From positions 1-40,278 of the forward strand of contig JBASIS010000272.1 in assembly GCA_049654905.1 (NCBI GenBank): 40,278 bases of DNA. The letters run 5' to 3'. The DNA comes from M0108 sp049654905 (lineage in GTDB: Bacteria > Pseudomonadota > Gammaproteobacteria > Chromatiales > Chromatiaceae). Numbering within the stretch: the first letter of the stretch is position 1; each line of letters opens with the position of its first letter. The notes under the pieces are model-generated. The model had not been told where the DNA came from. It worked only from the letters and a program-made list of their open reading frames with translations, and did no database searches. The position numbers and the translations under genes were made by a program. Shown one piece after another: positions 39,916-40,278 of the stretch.

Positions 39916-40278
39916 ATGGCCGCCACCCCGACCGCCGTCGCACCGAATGCCGCCACCCCCCTGGCGGCCGAGACCCACGCCAGCCAGACCGAGAGCGGCC
40001 TCCCCGCCTCCGGAAAGTTTCAGGTGATCCGCCGGAACGGCCAGGTCACCCACTTCGACGCCACCAAGATCATGGTCGCCATGACCAAGGCCTTTCTTGC
40101 CGTCGAGGGCGGCAAGGCCGCGGTCTCCAGCCGCGTTCACGATCGGGTGCGCGAACTCACGGATCAGGTCGTCATAGCCCTCACCCGCCGGCTGCCCGGC
40201 GGAGGCACGGTCCACATCGAGGACATCCAGGATCAGGTGGAACTGGCCCTGATGCGCGCGGGCGAGCACAAGATCGCC
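39916..40278 (+). CDS. nrdA: Ribonucleoside-diphosphate reductase alpha subunit, 5' part (cut by window edge)
   Basis: The first 121 codons of class I ribonucleotide reductase large subunit. After an Ala/Thr-rich leader (residues 1-35) comes the ATP-cone regulatory domain: V-I-R-R-N-G-Q-V-T-H-F-D-A-T-K-I-M-V-A-M-T-K-A, then V-H-I-E-D-I-Q-D-Q-V-E-L-A-L-M, with a long basic-helix stretch in between. This domain binds ATP/dATP to set activity. ATG 39916 has GAGGAGAG about 3-8 bases upstream. The gene continues past position 40278, so active-site Cys residues are outside the window. The enzyme makes deoxyribonucleotides; the NrdR and DnaA boxes upstream fit this. Confidence 0.92.
   Translation, partial: MAATPTAVAPNAATPLAAETHASQTESGLPASGKFQVIRRNGQVTHFDATKIMVAMTKAFLAVEGGKAAVSSRVHDRVRELTDQVVIALTRRLPGGGTVHIEDIQDQVELALMRAGEHKIA

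Overview
The window looks like a chromosomal segment of a high-GC gammaproteobacterium. A purple sulfur or related sulfur-oxidising bacterium (Chromatiales-like) is my best guess. The basis is the GC-rich coding style, a gammaproteobacterial-type class I ribonucleotide reductase start, HtpG, a six-gene Mrp/Pha antiporter operon with fused MrpAB, a secreted DsrE-like protein and a diheme cytochrome c4-type protein. The taxon is inference, since no rRNA or other marker gene is present.

Region 1 (1-9755, plus strand) is a defence island: a damaged and remodelled BREX type 3-like locus. An IS element (start of a probable IS4-family transposase on the minus strand) abuts a 5'-truncated PglX-type adenine methyltransferase with a Zn-ribbon. 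Then come an AAA ATPase with a TOPRIM-like DUF4276 partner, an AlbA_2/Schlafen-type protein, a frameshifted remnant that looks like both ends of the BREX helicase with the core missing, an intact-looking PglZ phosphatase, and a gene in the brxA position. All are head-to-tail with 0-4 bp junctions, so they read as one operon. Where the helicase should stand there is a three-gene ATPase/TOPRIM/AlbA_2 cassette. This is the most unusual system in the window. A scrap of umuC marks the right edge.

Region 2 (9807-19659) is mostly housekeeping: a small exported protein, an ArsR regulator translationally coupled to corA, htpG with a strong terminator and a probable sigma-32 promoter, divergent pgm (phosphoglucomutase), a Tat-exported class A beta-lactamase-fold protein, and a minus-strand pair of a glycosyltransferase and asnB.

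Region 3 (20055-31067) holds a SulP anion transporter and a minus-strand five-gene exopolysaccharide operon. In transcription order this encodes a 1008-residue exported propeller/AsmA-like protein, a GNAT-type acyltransferase, a GINT1-like beta-propeller glycosyltransferase-associated protein, an O-antigen ligase/polymerase and a GT4 glycosyltransferase. Two uncharacterised plus-strand genes follow.

Region 4 (31219-39447, minus strand) is the Mrp cation/proton antiporter operon mrpAB-C-D-(dsrE-like)-E-F-G, a diheme cytochrome c and a CBS-pair protein. The window ends with the start of nrdA (39916 onward, cut by the edge). Its promoter region shows two NrdR boxes 32 bp apart and a cluster of DnaA boxes. 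I saw no tRNA, rRNA or CRISPR array.
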